Assembly (NCBI GenBank): GCA_021432635.1 | Contig: MU270031.1 | Location: 560,118 to 624,117 of the forward strand | Direction: 5' to 3' | Origin: Thozetella sp. PMI_491 | Lineage: Eukaryota > Ascomycota > Sordariomycetes > Chaetosphaeriales > Chaetosphaeriaceae | DNA: 64,000 nt | In this document: positions 22,915 through 33,624 of the stretch, in pieces | Layout of the letters: every line of letters starts with the position of its first letter | How positions within the stretch are numbered: the first letter of the stretch is position 1 | Position numbers and translations under genes: made by a program | Notes under the pieces: model-generated | What the model was told of the DNA's origin: nothing | What the model saw: only the letters and a program-made list of their open reading frames with translations | Database searches by the model: none

Positions 22915-24971
22915 ATGGCGTCGTCAGTGTTCTTCAAATTCAAGTCGACCAAGGAGCCCATCCGAGTTGAGTTCGACGGTACCGGCATTTCTGTCTTTGA
23001 GTTGAAGCGTGAGATCATCCTCAAGAGCGGACTCGGCGATGGAAGCGACTTCGACCTAATTATCGCCGCTGATGAGGGCATGAAAGAAGGTGTGTTTGCC
23101 TGCGGCTCCCAGCCTGTTTCGACTATCGTGCCATGCTAACCAGTATTCCGATAGTGTACGATGATGACACCACGATCATCCCTCGGTCGACGACCGTTAT
23201 TGCGCGCCGCCAACCGTCACGGGTTCCTGGGAGGGGTGGTGCTGCTAGATATGTTTCTGGAAAGATGCCAGTCCATGCAAAGAACTCATCCCGGCGTGAA
23301 CAGGCCGCCAAGGCCGCAACAAAAGGTCCCTCGAAGGCGGTTGTGCAAATGAGCAGTGCCATGACGGAGGAGGAGAAACTAGCTGCCGTCTTCCAGGCCC
23401 AGACAGAAAACTGGACCAATGCGCAGGATGAACTGCCTCAGTATGTCTTAGCCACCTCTGGTCTTACAAATCTAGACACTAACCATCACTGTAGACACCA
23501 GCACAACTTCAACAAGTCCAAGAAGCCTGTCAATGTACCAGACCATGAGCCGCCTAAAGGCTATGTCTGCTACCGTTGCGGCGAGAGTGGTCACTGGATC
23601 CAGCTGTGCCCGACCAATGACAACCCTGACTATGACAACCGACCGCGCATCAAGAGGACGACCGGCATTCCTAAATCGTTCCTGAAGACGGTGGACAAGG
23701 CAACTGCCCTGAGTCAGATGGGCGAGGGCGACGAGTCGAAGCCGTCGGGCATCATGGTCAACGCTGATGGAGAGTATGTGATTGCTCAGCCCGACAAGGC
23801 GTCTTGGGAGCAGTTCCAGGTCAAGGCCAAGTCTAACGCTGCCGCGCAAAAGAACGCGACCCAAGGCGACAAGGAAGTACAGGAACGTGGCCTGGAGTGT
23901 TCCATCGACCAGAGAATGTTCATAGACCCAATGAAGACACCATGTTGTCAGAAGACGTATTGCAATGATTGCATAACCAATGCTCTCATTGAGAGCGACT
24001 TCGTCTGCCCGGCCTGCAAGAAGGAGGGGGTTCTCATAGATGACCTCCAGCCGGATGAGGAAGCCGCCGAGAAAATCAAGTCCTTCTTGGTTGAACAGGA
24101 GAACAAGGGGCGGTCGGGGTCGAAGACGCCTGAGAAAGCTGCGTCGCCGGCACCAGTCAATGGAGAGACAGTTGACGAGAAGACTGAGCAAACAAAGGAA
24201 ACAGCAAAGCCCAAGTCACCAAGTCCTCCTGCATCCACCGCGCCGGCTAGCAAGTCGCCCAGTGCGCAAGCATCTACCCCCGCTCTGGCACAAGCACCTA
24301 CACCTACGCCAACTGATCAGGACAAGCAACAGCAGTCCAAGAAGCGGCCCGCCGAGGAGGTAGCAGAAAACCCCAAGGTCCCTAAGGCGCCGAAGGCGAT
24401 GCAGCAGGCGCAGGATGCCCAACAGCAAGCTCAGCAACAAGTCATGCTGCAGCAAATGATGAACAGCATGCCGATGAACGGCATGATGCCTAACATGATG
24501 GCCTTCCCAGGCATGCCAATGATGAACAACTTTGGCGGCATGGGCATGCCTATGGGCATGATGAACCCCATGATGCCCCCTATGATGGGGGGCATGGGCT
24601 TCCCCAACATGAACATGAACGGCAACTTTGGCATGAACGGAGGTGCCGGGAGCAACTGGGGAAGCAACATGAACGGCATGGGCAACGGCATGGCTAACGG
24701 CATGAATGGCGGGATGGACGGTGGGATGAACGGCAGCGGGATGAATGGCGGCGGCATGAACGGAGCCGGTATGAACGGGGCCGGTATGAACGGGGCTGGT
24801 ATGAACGGGGGGTCATTCAACGGTAACACCAACTTCCAGCAGCCGCACAAGAACTTCTCCCAGCAGCCTCCTGCCGACAACGAGGACGCCTACTTCCGCA
24901 AACCAGTCAACCCGCACCGTCACCAAAACAGACAACGCCGTGTCCGACCCAGCGACTACCGGGAGCTCTAG
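22915..24971 (+). CDS. mpe1: Mpe1/RBBP6-type cleavage and polyadenylation factor subunit (DWNN, zinc knuckle, RING)
   Basis: Mpe1 is an essential subunit of the cleavage and polyadenylation factor that forms mRNA 3' ends in the nucleus. Three exons (22915-23089, 23155-23440, 23495-24971) encode 645 residues. The DWNN ubiquitin-like domain (about residues 1-75, with VFFKFKS and DDTTIIPRSTTVIARR) crosses the first intron. A CCHC zinc knuckle follows, with ligands C179, C182, H187 and C192. A U-box/RING-like domain lies around residues 288-335 (LECSIDQRMF, CCQKTYCNDC, CPAC). The first Cys pair is degenerate (C-S-I-D), which I recall as common in this family. The C-terminal half is low-complexity: Pro/Ala/Ser-rich, then Gln-rich, then a Met/Gly/Asn-rich tract with tandem NGAGM units, ending in a basic tail. 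The ATG has a CCACC context. Intron 2 is 54 bases and free of in-frame stops. The gene converges with get3. Confidence 0.96.
24765..24815 (+). repeat. 15-base tandem repeat coding NGAGM
   Basis: Inside the Mpe1-type gene the unit GGTATGAACGGGGCC is repeated about three times with small changes, encoding Met-Asn-Gly-Ala-Gly. The surrounding MNG-rich region looks like an older, diverged extension of the same repeat. Such minisatellites usually vary in copy number between strains. Confidence 0.7.
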
Positions 24972-25839
24972 GTGCGCTCCGATCCCATTGGAAAGGGAGC
25001 ACCCGGCCGCAAATACCCTTAGGATGCTCATCGCATCCTTCTAAACTTTCACTCCGGCTGTACATCACCCGGCCCCATCCATCACTCGGGTGTATACCTC
25101 CACGCGCCGCCAGGCGTAGACTTTTTACTTTTCCTTCCAACCACGTTCTCGCCCGAGAATCCAGCATAGGGGGAGAACCGACCTGCTTTGATCGATTGGA
25201 CTAGGCGTTCTTCAGGACAGGTGGCGAGGAGATCATGATTTAGGACTGTGAACTAAGATATGACCTTGTGTCACGACATTTGCATTGTCGGCGTTCTTGG
25301 GGGGTTATCCGGCACGGAAAGGAGATCGGTATCATCGGCTCCAGGTTGGTGTTGAGGAGGCAGGGGAATTGCATCAGATGTTCATGTTGTTTTTGGTAGT
25401 TTGGCTCGGCGCTTTGACACATTACGCTGCTGCGCCCATCCTGGGATTAGAGGTGTTGGCCGGCAATCTGAAGGCCGACAGAGCGGCCCGAGAGAACAAG
25501 TTGCAGCGTGACTAGTAAATCAAACAAAAAAGCGCAGCATTCAAATCAAGAAGTTTTGTCCTTTATGTGTGTCCAAGTAGTGAATATATTTGAGCCCAAA
25601 TCCCAAACCAAGCGTCCCAGTTACCATATAGCAGTGAGTGAGATGCGACGGCAATGAAAAGGTTTTCTTTTCACATAGGTGAATGGGCCTGGAAACAGGT
25701 GCGAGATATCACGGTTTTAACTGGCTATGACGGCCCTCCCATGTAGTAGCCCGGCTCTATTTATTGACGAAGCTGTCTACAAATCCACGTTTCCTAACGA
25801 GAGCTTCCCTACCAAACATACCCCTCCCCTCTACCCCCT
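24972..25839. other. Intergenic region between convergent genes
   Basis: This holds the 3' ends of the Mpe1-type gene and get3. A 60-75-codon open frame ending near 25515 contains a hydrophobic segment (MFMLFLVVWLGALTHYAAA). It has no recognised homologue and sits where 3' untranslated sequence is expected, so it is not annotated as a gene. Confidence 0.45.
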
Positions 25840-26865
25840 TTATGAGGGTGGCACATACGGCTGGACCAGCATCCCGCTGAACTTCTCCAGCTTCTCCTTG
25901 CCGCGCACCTCCTCCACGAGGAGCGGCATTTTGACGACGTTGAACTCATCGTACAGCTCCTCGATCTGATCCAGGTACTTCTTCTGCATCTTGCGGCGGG
26001 CGTTACACTGCTCGCAGTCGCTGCCGGGGCGGGGAAACAGCAACTGGTTGACAACGATGCTGTGGGTGTCGATGCCATAGGTGGCCAGTTCCTGGATCAT
26101 GCGCTCTGTCTCATAGAGCGACAAGAACTCGGGAATGCACACGCACACGAATGTGGTAAGAGCCTCGTCCTTGAATTGCGTGTTGACCTCGCTGATGGTC
26201 TCGCGCAGCGCCTCAAGCTTCTCCATCATTTCGTTGAGGTTCTGCCCGTTCGGAAGGGTGCCATTGCTTCCCAGGAAGCCGTTGAGCAGGGGACCGTACT
26301 GCGACGACAGCTGCGACACCTTGGCTAGGGCCTTCTCGAGCACGGAGGGGAACTGCAGGAAGCGCAATGTATGGCCCGTGGGAGCCGTGTCGAAGATAAT
26401 AGTCTCGTAGCTCAGGCTCTTGACTTGCTTCAACACCTCGGCAAAGGACATGGCCTCGTCGATACCGGGAATGGCGAAGGCTAGGTCCTGCATCATGCCG
26501 CCCATACCGCCAATATCCCCCTGTCCGCCAGCAGCGTCCTCGCCCTGACCGGCCAGCAAGTCCTGGATGCTGCCGTTGGGGTCGATCTCCATGGCGCTCA
26601 GGTTCTCGAAGCCCTCAATCAGACGGGCCTCCTTGCCAAATTTCTGGTTGAAGGCATCGCTGAGGTTGTGGGCCGGGTCGGTCGAGATGAGCAGTACGGA
26701 GCGGCGTACCTTGGCGAGTTGGATGGCCAGGCTGCACGACGTCGTCGTCTTGCCGACACCACCCTTTCCGCCGACGAAAATCCACCGCAACGACCGCTGG
26801 TCGAGGATCGACTGCAGGGTAGGCTCCATGGCGTCGTCGTCGACGTTGATGAGCGTGGAGGACAT
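25840..26865 (-). CDS. get3: Get3/ArsA-type ATPase, targeting factor for tail-anchored proteins
   Basis: Get3 is a cytosolic dimeric ATPase that captures C-terminal membrane anchors and hands them to the Get1/Get2 receptor at the ER. A single exon encodes 341 residues, the usual length. The ArsA/NifH-type P-loop [10 protein letters not shown] is at residues 32-41, the switch-like [10 protein letters not shown] motif follows, and [16 protein letters not shown] is present. The Met/Gly-rich client-binding stretch ([20 protein letters not shown]) is intact. The zinc-binding CEQC at residues 284-287 forms the dimer interface. The ATG at 26865 is chosen because it precedes the conserved P-loop by the normal distance; the same frame stays open far upstream but without family similarity. 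The gene is convergent with the Mpe1-type gene and divergent from the hydroxyisourate hydrolase gene. Confidence 0.98.
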   Translation of the reverse strand: MSSTLINVDDDAMEPTLQSILDQRSLRWIFVGGKGGVGKTTTSCSLAIQLAKVRRSVLLISTDPAHNLSDAFNQKFGKEARLIEGFENLSAMEIDPNGSIQDLLAGQGEDAAGGQGDIGGMGGMMQDLAFAIPGIDEAMSFAEVLKQVKSLSYETIIFDTAPTGHTLRFLQFPSVLEKALAKVSQLSSQYGPLLNGFLGSNGTLPNGQNLNEMMEKLEALRETISEVNTQFKDEALTTFVCVCIPEFLSLYETERMIQELATYGIDTHSIVVNQLLFPRPGSDCEQCNARRKMQKKYLDQIEELYDEFNVVKMPLLVEEVRGKEKLEKFSGMLVQPYVPPS

Positions 26866-28446
26866 GGTGGCGGTGTGGGGGGATTGAGAGGAAGGGACGG
26901 GTCGGGAAGAGAGGAGGAGCTTTCGGTCAAGTGTCGGCGTAGGGTTAGTGGAGGTTCTTTCTGTTGGGTAACGATGCCGACCCGGGGTGGCCGCTCGTGG
27001 TATACGGTTTACTCGGTGCCACCGGAGGGGCTTTCGTGGGTGGTCGGCTACCAGAAAGCGGCGAGGTGGGCAAGAGGGGTTATAGGTGCGGGGTGAGAAC
27101 GCTCGTCGGCCAAGAGGTCGCTCAGAGAAGCTTTCGGGGCGGATCTGGAGGGAGAATGGTGGCTGTCTGTCCTCTCTGGCGCGGCAAACGTGGTGATAAC
27201 AGCTTTGGAAGCGTATCGAATCGCGAAGTCTGGCGGGCTGTTCGAGACGGCCGCTCCCACCAAACGTCACCGCCCACTGAAGGGGGGGATGGTGGGGTAA
27301 ATTTTTTTGGACAGGGGTCCATAGGGGAATGAGGGAAGACCACCCGAAAAGATTTGGCGCTCCTCTCTAAATACGGAATAGCTATGCTTCTCTTGCATCC
27401 TGAACGCTGTCCTCGACAGATCAGGAAAGGAGACGAGGCGCGGACCCAGTCCAGCTGATGACTTGGCATTATGCTGAAGTCTTGCATAGCGAGGGCAGCC
27501 GCGATGGACTACTGCTTGTATGTCTCGTTTAATTCGTTAAGCGCCTGCCCCGGCTCCCAGCTCCTGCGCTCCATTCTTTTATGCGCTTCTCCTACCAACA
27601 ACCAACCTAAGCCAAGCGAAAGTGCAAGTTCAAGTATGAAGAGATTGGCTGTACAGCATTGCCGATCTGCGATCGGCCATCGTTCGGAATCGGACCCAGG
27701 ACCCCGGCCTGAGAACTAGCCCTCAAGCGGCATCGCCATCCTCAAGGCTAGCCGACAGGGAGAGTCCTATGCCTCAGGACGTCCAGGACTATGCGGCTTT
27801 TCGCAGCCGCCCCCTTGGAGATAGATAATGCTGCTGCTTTTGTTGGCCTAGGGCGTCGGCCTAGGGCGAGGGGGGGCGACGCGGCACTCGCCGATTGCCC
27901 TACGGCCCCATCCACACAGCTACGGTAGGTACCTAATAAGGTACCCATGGGTTACGTCGGGGCTGTGCTCTGGCTCAGCTCCCCGCAGCTCTTACGCTTC
28001 GCGCCCAACCAGGCCTTGTCGGCCAGAGTCAGCGCGTGCTGTGGGCCAACAGCCTTGTGGTCGTATACATAAAAGGAAGACGGAGACGACGCTCTGTCGG
28101 TCCATTGCCAGATCCCACCGGTGATCGTCGTCTACCAGGCTACCTGCTTTCTCAGCCCGTTCGCCCCTCCCTCCCACAGTCCCACCCGCTAAGCATTAAA
28201 TCTCGCTGCGACCCCGCAGGCGCCTCCTCGCTAGCTCTTGCTTGCTAGTCGTCCGATAGTAGGACTTACACGACAGCTGGGCCAGGTCACCTCCGACCCC
28301 GTGCTGACTGACTAGCGCCCTCCCCTTCCTCCCTCTCCTCGCAACCCCCCCTTCTGCGATTGCCTGACGCCAACCTGCGGCGAGACACTCCCCCCCGAGA
28401 CCGACAGACGGAGCCTCGCGCGCCTTGAGCCATCGCCCCTCCCGCA
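26866..28446. other. Divergent promoter region of get3 and hydroxyisourate hydrolase
   Basis: A 1.58 kb interval lies between two divergent starts. Long open frames continue upstream of get3 in its frame but lose any family resemblance. No RNA gene, repeat or distinctive box was identified. Confidence 0.5.
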
Positions 28447-28926
28447 ATGGCGACCCCCGCCGGGAAAGATCGCATCACCTGCCACGTGCTTGACACGTCG
28501 GTTGGCAAGCCCGCCAAAGGCGTTCGCGTGAAGCTTGAGCTACAGGCCGCCGCCTCGACCGCTACACCCACGACCAACTCGTCTGCCGCCGCCGCCGCTC
28601 TCGCCGCGCCGGTACACCACGGCGCCACCGTACCCTCCAAGGTGTTCGAGAGCCAGACGGACGACGATGGGCGCATCAAGGTGTGGCTACCGTACAGCTC
28701 TGCCACCAGCGGCGGTGAGGTGCCAGTCTACACACTCGAAGACGTGCTGGGCGACGTAGCCGGCCCGAGCCAGTGGGCGCTCAAATTCGACACGGCTGCC
28801 TACTACGGCGAGGAAAACACCTTCTTTCCCGAGGTCACCATCACCTTCCGCGTCGAGGAAGGCCAGCACTATCACGTGCCGCTGCTGCTGTCTCCGTACA
28901 GCTACACGACATACCGAGGGAGCTGA
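28447..28926 (+). CDS. 5-hydroxyisourate hydrolase (transthyretin-like)
   Basis: This enzyme hydrolyses 5-hydroxyisourate to OHCU in urate degradation after urate oxidase. A single exon encodes 159 residues. The N-terminal signature ITCHVLDTSVGKPA carries the likely catalytic His13. R76 lies in DDDGRIK. The C-terminal signature HYHVPLLLSPYSYTTYRGS ends the protein, with the likely His143 and the invariant YRGS. These distinguish it from true transthyretins. Residues about 33-62 form an Ala/Ser/Thr-rich insertion (QAAASTATPTTNSSAAAAAL) between the first strands, longer than in bacterial enzymes. No clear C-terminal peroxisomal signal is present, since the end is RGS. Other uricolytic genes are not in the window. 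Confidence 0.96.
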   Translation: MATPAGKDRITCHVLDTSVGKPAKGVRVKLELQAAASTATPTTNSSAAAAALAAPVHHGATVPSKVFESQTDDDGRIKVWLPYSSATSGGEVPVYTLEDVLGDVAGPSQWALKFDTAAYYGEENTFFPEVTITFRVEEGQHYHVPLLLSPYSYTTYRGS

Positions 28927-29363
28927 GTAGGAGAGTGAGAAAGCAAGATGGAGACACGAGAAACCGACAAGGGTGGCCGAGTGATACCTGTGGAAGAACA
29001 TAAGAAATAGCGAGTGGAAGGTCAAGGATAGGCAGAGGAAGGGCCATGCAAGCGAGATGGAGATAACGCGATACGAACCTCAGTATAATCACGCCGCAGG
29101 GATCATCCACCAGCAATACAGCAAAAGAGGGCTGTGCTTCGCAATACATGTAGACTTTGATATCGATGACCGGGTCAGCACAAAGTGACACGCGCAAGAT
29201 CCAACGTGAAACCGATGTTCCAACAGGCAATCTATCCTTGATATAGCAAGCACACCACAGCATGCTTCCCAAGAGAGTGAGGCTCTTGGCGATTGAGATC
29301 ACCAGCATCGCCTGACGATTAGGTAACTAGTTCTGGGACCAATTCAGCCGGCACAGGGTTCCA
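28927..29363. other. Short interval between convergent genes
   Basis: About 440 bases separate the ends of the hydroxyisourate hydrolase and dehydrogenase genes. Nothing beyond 3' flanking sequence is seen. Confidence 0.5.
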
Positions 29364-30417
29364 CTAGAGCCACTGTTTGTTTCCAAGGTGGGAGTAGAAA
29401 GCCCCTCCATCCCCGCCAGCAAGGCTCTTCTCGTTAAGAACCGACAACACATCCTTTACGGACGATTCCACAGTCACTTCGCCCGTGAAGTGTGGCGCAT
29501 ATTCCATGAACTTCTTCCCTTGGTCCATCAGGTGCACCAGTTCCTCCTCATTCGCTATCTAGCGGTCAGAAACCACGTCTCGATGAAAGTAGGGATGCAT
29601 CTTACGGTTGGCGTTGTGTCCAGTGGCGACGGCACCGGGGCAGACGGCCAAGAAGAGCACGCCATCTTTGCCGTATTCGGCGTTGTACTTGGCCACCATA
29701 GCATTTGCTGCAGTCTTGCTGATGGAGTAAGGGGCGCCCTGATAGAGAGACCATTTGTTGGTCATTTCCATGTCGGCGAGTCCAGTCGAGAGCAGCAGGA
29801 CCTTCTTGACGCTGCCTTTGAGGATGAGTGGCATATACGCGTTGAACAGATGGACATTCCCAACGACATTGATCCTGAAGAGGTCCATCATATCCGCTTC
29901 AAGCTTGTCCGGCTGCGCGCCCCTACAGTCTCCGTGATTAGCACGTCAATCCCCAGGCGCAAGCCCGAGCAGGCTGGCCGAGGCTATTCCGTGACCAAGC
30001 CGCGTGCTCGGAGCTGCGGCTACCGTTCGGTCATGGTGAGGGACTATGGCTTACAGGTTCCCCAACGTATTCAAGGCAGACCAGCGGCTCACGAAACCTG
30101 CGTTGGCGATGAGGTAGTCCAGACTGCCTCCAGTAATCTTTGCCGTCTCGTCGACGGTTGCCTGGATGGCCTTCCAGTCTGTCAGATCCGCCTGCATAAT
30201 GGAGATATTCTTCCGGTCGCCTAGCTCATTGGCGACTTTCTGGTCCGTCGAGCTCTTGTCGCGCACGAGTCCGACAATGGTGTTGTTTGGGTCGCTCGAC
30301 AGCTGTCGAAGGAACTCGAACTGATGGCGTGGTCAGCTTCAAACTTCCTCTACATCAAGTATCTTGGGAGCCTACGCCAATGCCACGAGAGACTCCGGTG
30401 ATCAGGTATGACGGCAT
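29364..30417 (-). CDS. Short-chain dehydrogenase/reductase
   Basis: A classical NAD(P)-dependent SDR. Four exons (30376-30417, 30055-30320, 29606-29922, 29364-29554) give 271 residues. The introns are 55, 132 and 51 bases, with GTAGGC, GTAAGC and GTAAGA donors; the 132-base intron has a CTAAT branch site. The first exon holds the Rossmann motif TGVSRGIG (residues 7-14) and is only 42 bases. NAG is at residues 87-89, catalytic Tyr168 and Lys172 lie in YSISK, and the expected Ser is near 148 (LLLSTG). A CPGAVAT motif follows strand 6. The substrate cannot be deduced; the sequence resembles the broad fungal group annotated as NAD(P)-binding ketoreductases of unknown substrate. It is divergent from a Zn2Cys6 regulator across 0.8 kb, which hints at shared control. 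Confidence 0.93.
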
Positions 30418-30691
30418 TGTGGTTCCTTTAGGATGGATGGGGAGGGAAAGCTTTGGTGGTTTGTCGTGCGATGTGACGGGAGGCGCTCTTATTCTCCTTT
30501 TATTCTCTCGAATGAGTGAGTGCTTTCGATTCCGCGCTTTAGAACTGGTGAAGATATATAGACTATATACCCCGAGGCCTGGGATCGACCACGAGGTACT
30601 ACTTATACAAGGTACACTACTAGTACTGCACAACAGGCCTCGCCGCATTGGATTTCTAATAGCGGAGACGATACAGCAGACGGACCCTCGG

Positions 30692-30702
30692 CGGTAGAAC
30701 CG
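30692..30702 (+). promoter_or_regulatory. CGG-N5-CCG candidate Zn2Cys6 binding site
   Basis: The inverted pair CGG TAGAA CCG lies 275 bases upstream of the dehydrogenase start and about 535 upstream of the regulator start. Zn2Cys6 dimers classically bind CGG triplets in inverted, everted or direct orientation with factor-specific spacing. Confidence 0.4.
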
Positions 30703-31092
30703 CAGTTTCAAAGCGCCGCAAACGTGCGACTTCAGCTTCACAGCCGGCGATGGGAGTTAGTTGGGGATGCTTCCTGATGGGGTTCATTTATATGCCTACT
30801 TCCGAATCTGGACTAGTGAAGCCTAGTCCATGTTCCAGTACTCGCGAATACTTGACCTTTCTCTTGCTATGGCCAGTGCGCGCAGCAGATACGAGCCAAT
30901 TACCGATAGGCCGGGCGACTGAGTGGGCTGACAAATAAATATATGGAGTCGGGCTTGGAGCTACTCTGGGGACTTATTAGTTACCTACCTAGTTAGGGCC
31001 CCCGGTTCAGGGCCTCGCGACCTGCAGTAACGCCTCAAGATTGGGAAAAGGGCAACTTTCTTCAAGATTGTCGCCACGAAGGAGGGGGAACG

Positions 31093-31174
31093 TGTATCAT
31101 ACGGGACTTGTATCATACCGACGGCCACGCAAGCTACTCCGACGGCACTGAGCGTGGGTTCGTTTGTCCGTCGG
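31093..31174 (+). repeat. Repeat cluster upstream of the Zn2Cys6 gene
   Basis: A 10-mer, TGTATCATAC, is directly repeated 16 bases apart. It overlaps the first of three CCGACGG heptamers: two direct copies 21 bases apart and one inverted copy 29 bases further on. The cluster ends 62 bases before the ATG at 31237. The spacing of about two helical turns suits cooperative protein binding. Confidence 0.5.
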
Positions 31175-31236
31175 CGCTCAACAGGCCGCTGGCCGCTTGG
31201 CACGGTGCACATGCTGCTTTGAGCCGGTCATCGACC

Positions 31237-33037
31237 ATGTCGCTGAAGAAAGGTTGTTTGACGTGTAGAGGTTGGTCTTCTCTCCCCATCCTAGGCCAGT
31301 CCTGGGAGAACCGTTGGTCTAAGAAGATTTAGACCGCAGGATACGTTGCGATCGAGCCTTGCCATCCTGCGGGCAGTGTGTCCGGTCAAAACGGAGCTGC
31401 GCGGGCTACGCCCTACGTCTCTCCTGGCCGAGAGAACATGACCGCCGACGAGCTATGCTCGGGGTGGACCCCCCACGGAGCGCCGAGGCTCCCCGAGTCT
31501 CCGCTACGCAGATGGTCAACGCCACATCCTGGGACTTTGAGATGCGCGAATACCTCGTCGAGCTCCAGACCAAAGGTACCTGCCCCAGCTTGCAAACAAT
31601 ATCTCGCCTCGGCAGGGCCATGAGCTAAGCCATGCACGCAAGATGGGAGCCAGATGACCCCTCCGGTCCAGCCCAGTGTCTCCTGGGCACCCTTCAAATT
31701 GCAGACTGAAGAAAAGGATCTGCTCCAATACTGTAAGCCAGGCAGACCATCCCGAGACAGCCATGTTAAAACCCACCACTGAAACTGCAGCCGACATGTA
31801 GTCGAATCCGTCGCCGTGCAGTCGCTCGCTACCATCGGCCGCAAGCCATGCAGCCTCATGCTGCGCATGGCTCTCTCGGAGCGGACGCCCGCCTCCGCTG
31901 CCGTCTTGACGTCCATCCTGGCCCTAGCATCGCTACATCGCTTTGGATGTCAGTTGCACGCCGACCGGTTCAAGGTGTCTGCAGTCCAGGCTCTGGCTGC
32001 GTCGTCCGGCACCAGGATGGGCGCCAAGGAGGGGATGCAGCACGTCGCCGCGGGGATGCTCCTGTGCTCTTTTGAGGTAGCTGGGAGAGCCACGCGATGC
32101 ACCAGAGAGGGAACCGCATGCTGACAATGGATAGCAGATTCAGCAGCTGTCGGATATGTCAAGCCAGTGGCTAGTGTATCTCTGCGGGGCCAAAACATTG
32201 ATCAATGTATTTGGGCTCGTGGATGCATGTGAGCTGGATGGCGACCGCACAGCCCTTATGGACTGGGTCTACTACCACGATTCCCTATCGCGCTTCAGCG
32301 TCAGGCATTGGCGGCGCTTTCGGTCTGTAAAAGAGGCATTCAACAATGAGCTTAAGCTCCGGGGTGTCGAAACGGGGGCTCAGTGCAAGGACGGCGAGGT
32401 ATGTCGCAGCCTCTCAGGGCCTGAGGAAGGATACTAACCAGGATCCAAGGTCCGGCCGACACCACTTCCAATCACACCTATCCACAACCTGCTTAACATC
32501 CTCTCTCAAGTTTGCGATACTCTCCTCGACCCATCCGATCCGAGGTGCCACGCGGATGGCTACAGAGGCTACCTAAAGCTGCTCCAATGGAGGCTCTTGA
32601 AACTCGAGGGGGGGAGCGGCGAATACACCTCGGCGAACAGGTGCGTGGAGGCTTCGTGTATGTTTCGGCTGGTGCAGCTCATGGCGCTTGTCTACCTCGA
32701 GCGAGCGGCTGGCGGTGGCCTGTCTCGCGAGGGCTGTCTCGACGGGTGGATCGATGAAGCATTCGATCTCCTGTCTACCCTGCCCGCATGTCCGCGGTCC
32801 CTTCTCCTGCTGATCTTCGGGTGCGAGGCCCGCAGCGATGTACGCCGCATGATCCTGCTTGACCTCGTCGCCAGGACTGAGGAGAGCACTCCGGTACGGA
32901 ACCTGGACATCGTCATGTCCTTCATCCGGTCCATCTGGGTACAAGACGACCTCGCCGTTCCGGGCGAGGAGATCAAATACCTGGACAGACTCAGCGCCGT
33001 TCTCAGCTCGAGCTCGAGCCTGCCTCCCTTCGCATGA
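31237..33037 (+). CDS. Zn2Cys6 transcription factor, apparently frameshifted
   Basis: The proposed exons are 31237-31270, 31333-31575, 31643-31732, 31791-32076, 32138-32398 and 32450-33037. The binuclear zinc cluster has Cys7, 10, 17, 24, 27 and 34 (CLTC, RRIRC, LPSCGQC) with canonical spacing and is split by the first intron, as is common. A fungal-specific regulator domain follows (EEKDLLQY, then SLMLRMALSERTPASAAVLT and SILALASLHRFG), with a long helical C-terminal half. All other joins keep frame, but exon 3 to exon 4 does not. The donor at 31733 leaves phase 1, whereas the conserved reading (RHVVESVAVQSL) after the only good acceptor (31790) needs phase 2. As written, translation stops a few codons into exon 4 at the TAG at 31799-31801. 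This is either a one-base lesion (or sequence error) or noncanonical splicing. It is divergent from the dehydrogenase gene. Confidence 0.75.
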
Positions 33038-33624
33038 CTCTGCTGAAGGAAGTAGGCCGGGTTGGGACGGATAAGCTCAAGTGCAGCACCATTACTGAAC
33101 ATGTGGTAGCATATGACAGCATATGACGAGCACCGTTGGAGCACGTAGATAATAGGCACACGCCCAGACGGAGCTCAGAGGCTCGTATTTAAATTGGTCA
33201 TAAGTCATAAGTCTAAATAGTACAAGGATATGGACATGATAATCCTAACGACTGACTGATTAAGCTCGGCGTGTATCCCCCCAGCACAACCGGCCACGTG
33301 TATCGGCATCCCGGCCGTTGTCAAGCGTCCCTCAATCCTCCGTATTTTCAGTCTCCCTAACTATCAACAAACCACGCCAACGTCCCAGTTGCCAGGGACT
33401 TTTTTTATACAAAAAAAGAAAAAAAAGTTGGGCGTTTCCGGCTTCTATGCATCGAGCCTAGGCTTGAAAATCCCATCATCGGCTGTGCTTTTGGTGTTCT
33501 TGAGCTGACATTTATAGTTGATGTGTGTATCGCTTGCGATTGCAGTTGCATTCGATGTCGACGAGGCTAAGTGCCTTCATGCATGCTTCGTGTGTCTCTC
33601 GTCCGCGTCTTGTCGGCGTCGCTT
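33038..33624. other. Intergenic region between convergent genes
   Basis: This is the 3' flank of the Zn2Cys6 gene and of the Ser/Arg-rich gene. It holds a T7/A7 pair around 33400-33420 that could fold as a short hairpin. Nothing else is evident. Confidence 0.45.

Larger units (their letters stand above)
30418..31236. promoter_or_regulatory. Divergent promoter of the dehydrogenase and the Zn2Cys6 regulator
   Basis: This 819-base interval has several repeated words. CGG-N5-CCG occurs at 30692-30702. TGTATCATAC occurs at 31093-31102 and 31109-31118. CCGACGG occurs at 31118-31124 and 31139-31145, with its inverse CCGTCGG at 31168-31174. The clustering next to a Zn2Cys6 gene suggests binding by that regulator or a relative, but this is inference. 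Confidence 0.5.

Noticed and set aside
25285-25515. Short frame with a hydrophobic segment downstream of the Mpe1-type gene
   Set aside because: It lies in expected 3' flanking sequence, has no good start context and no recognised family; kept only as a remark in the intergenic entry.
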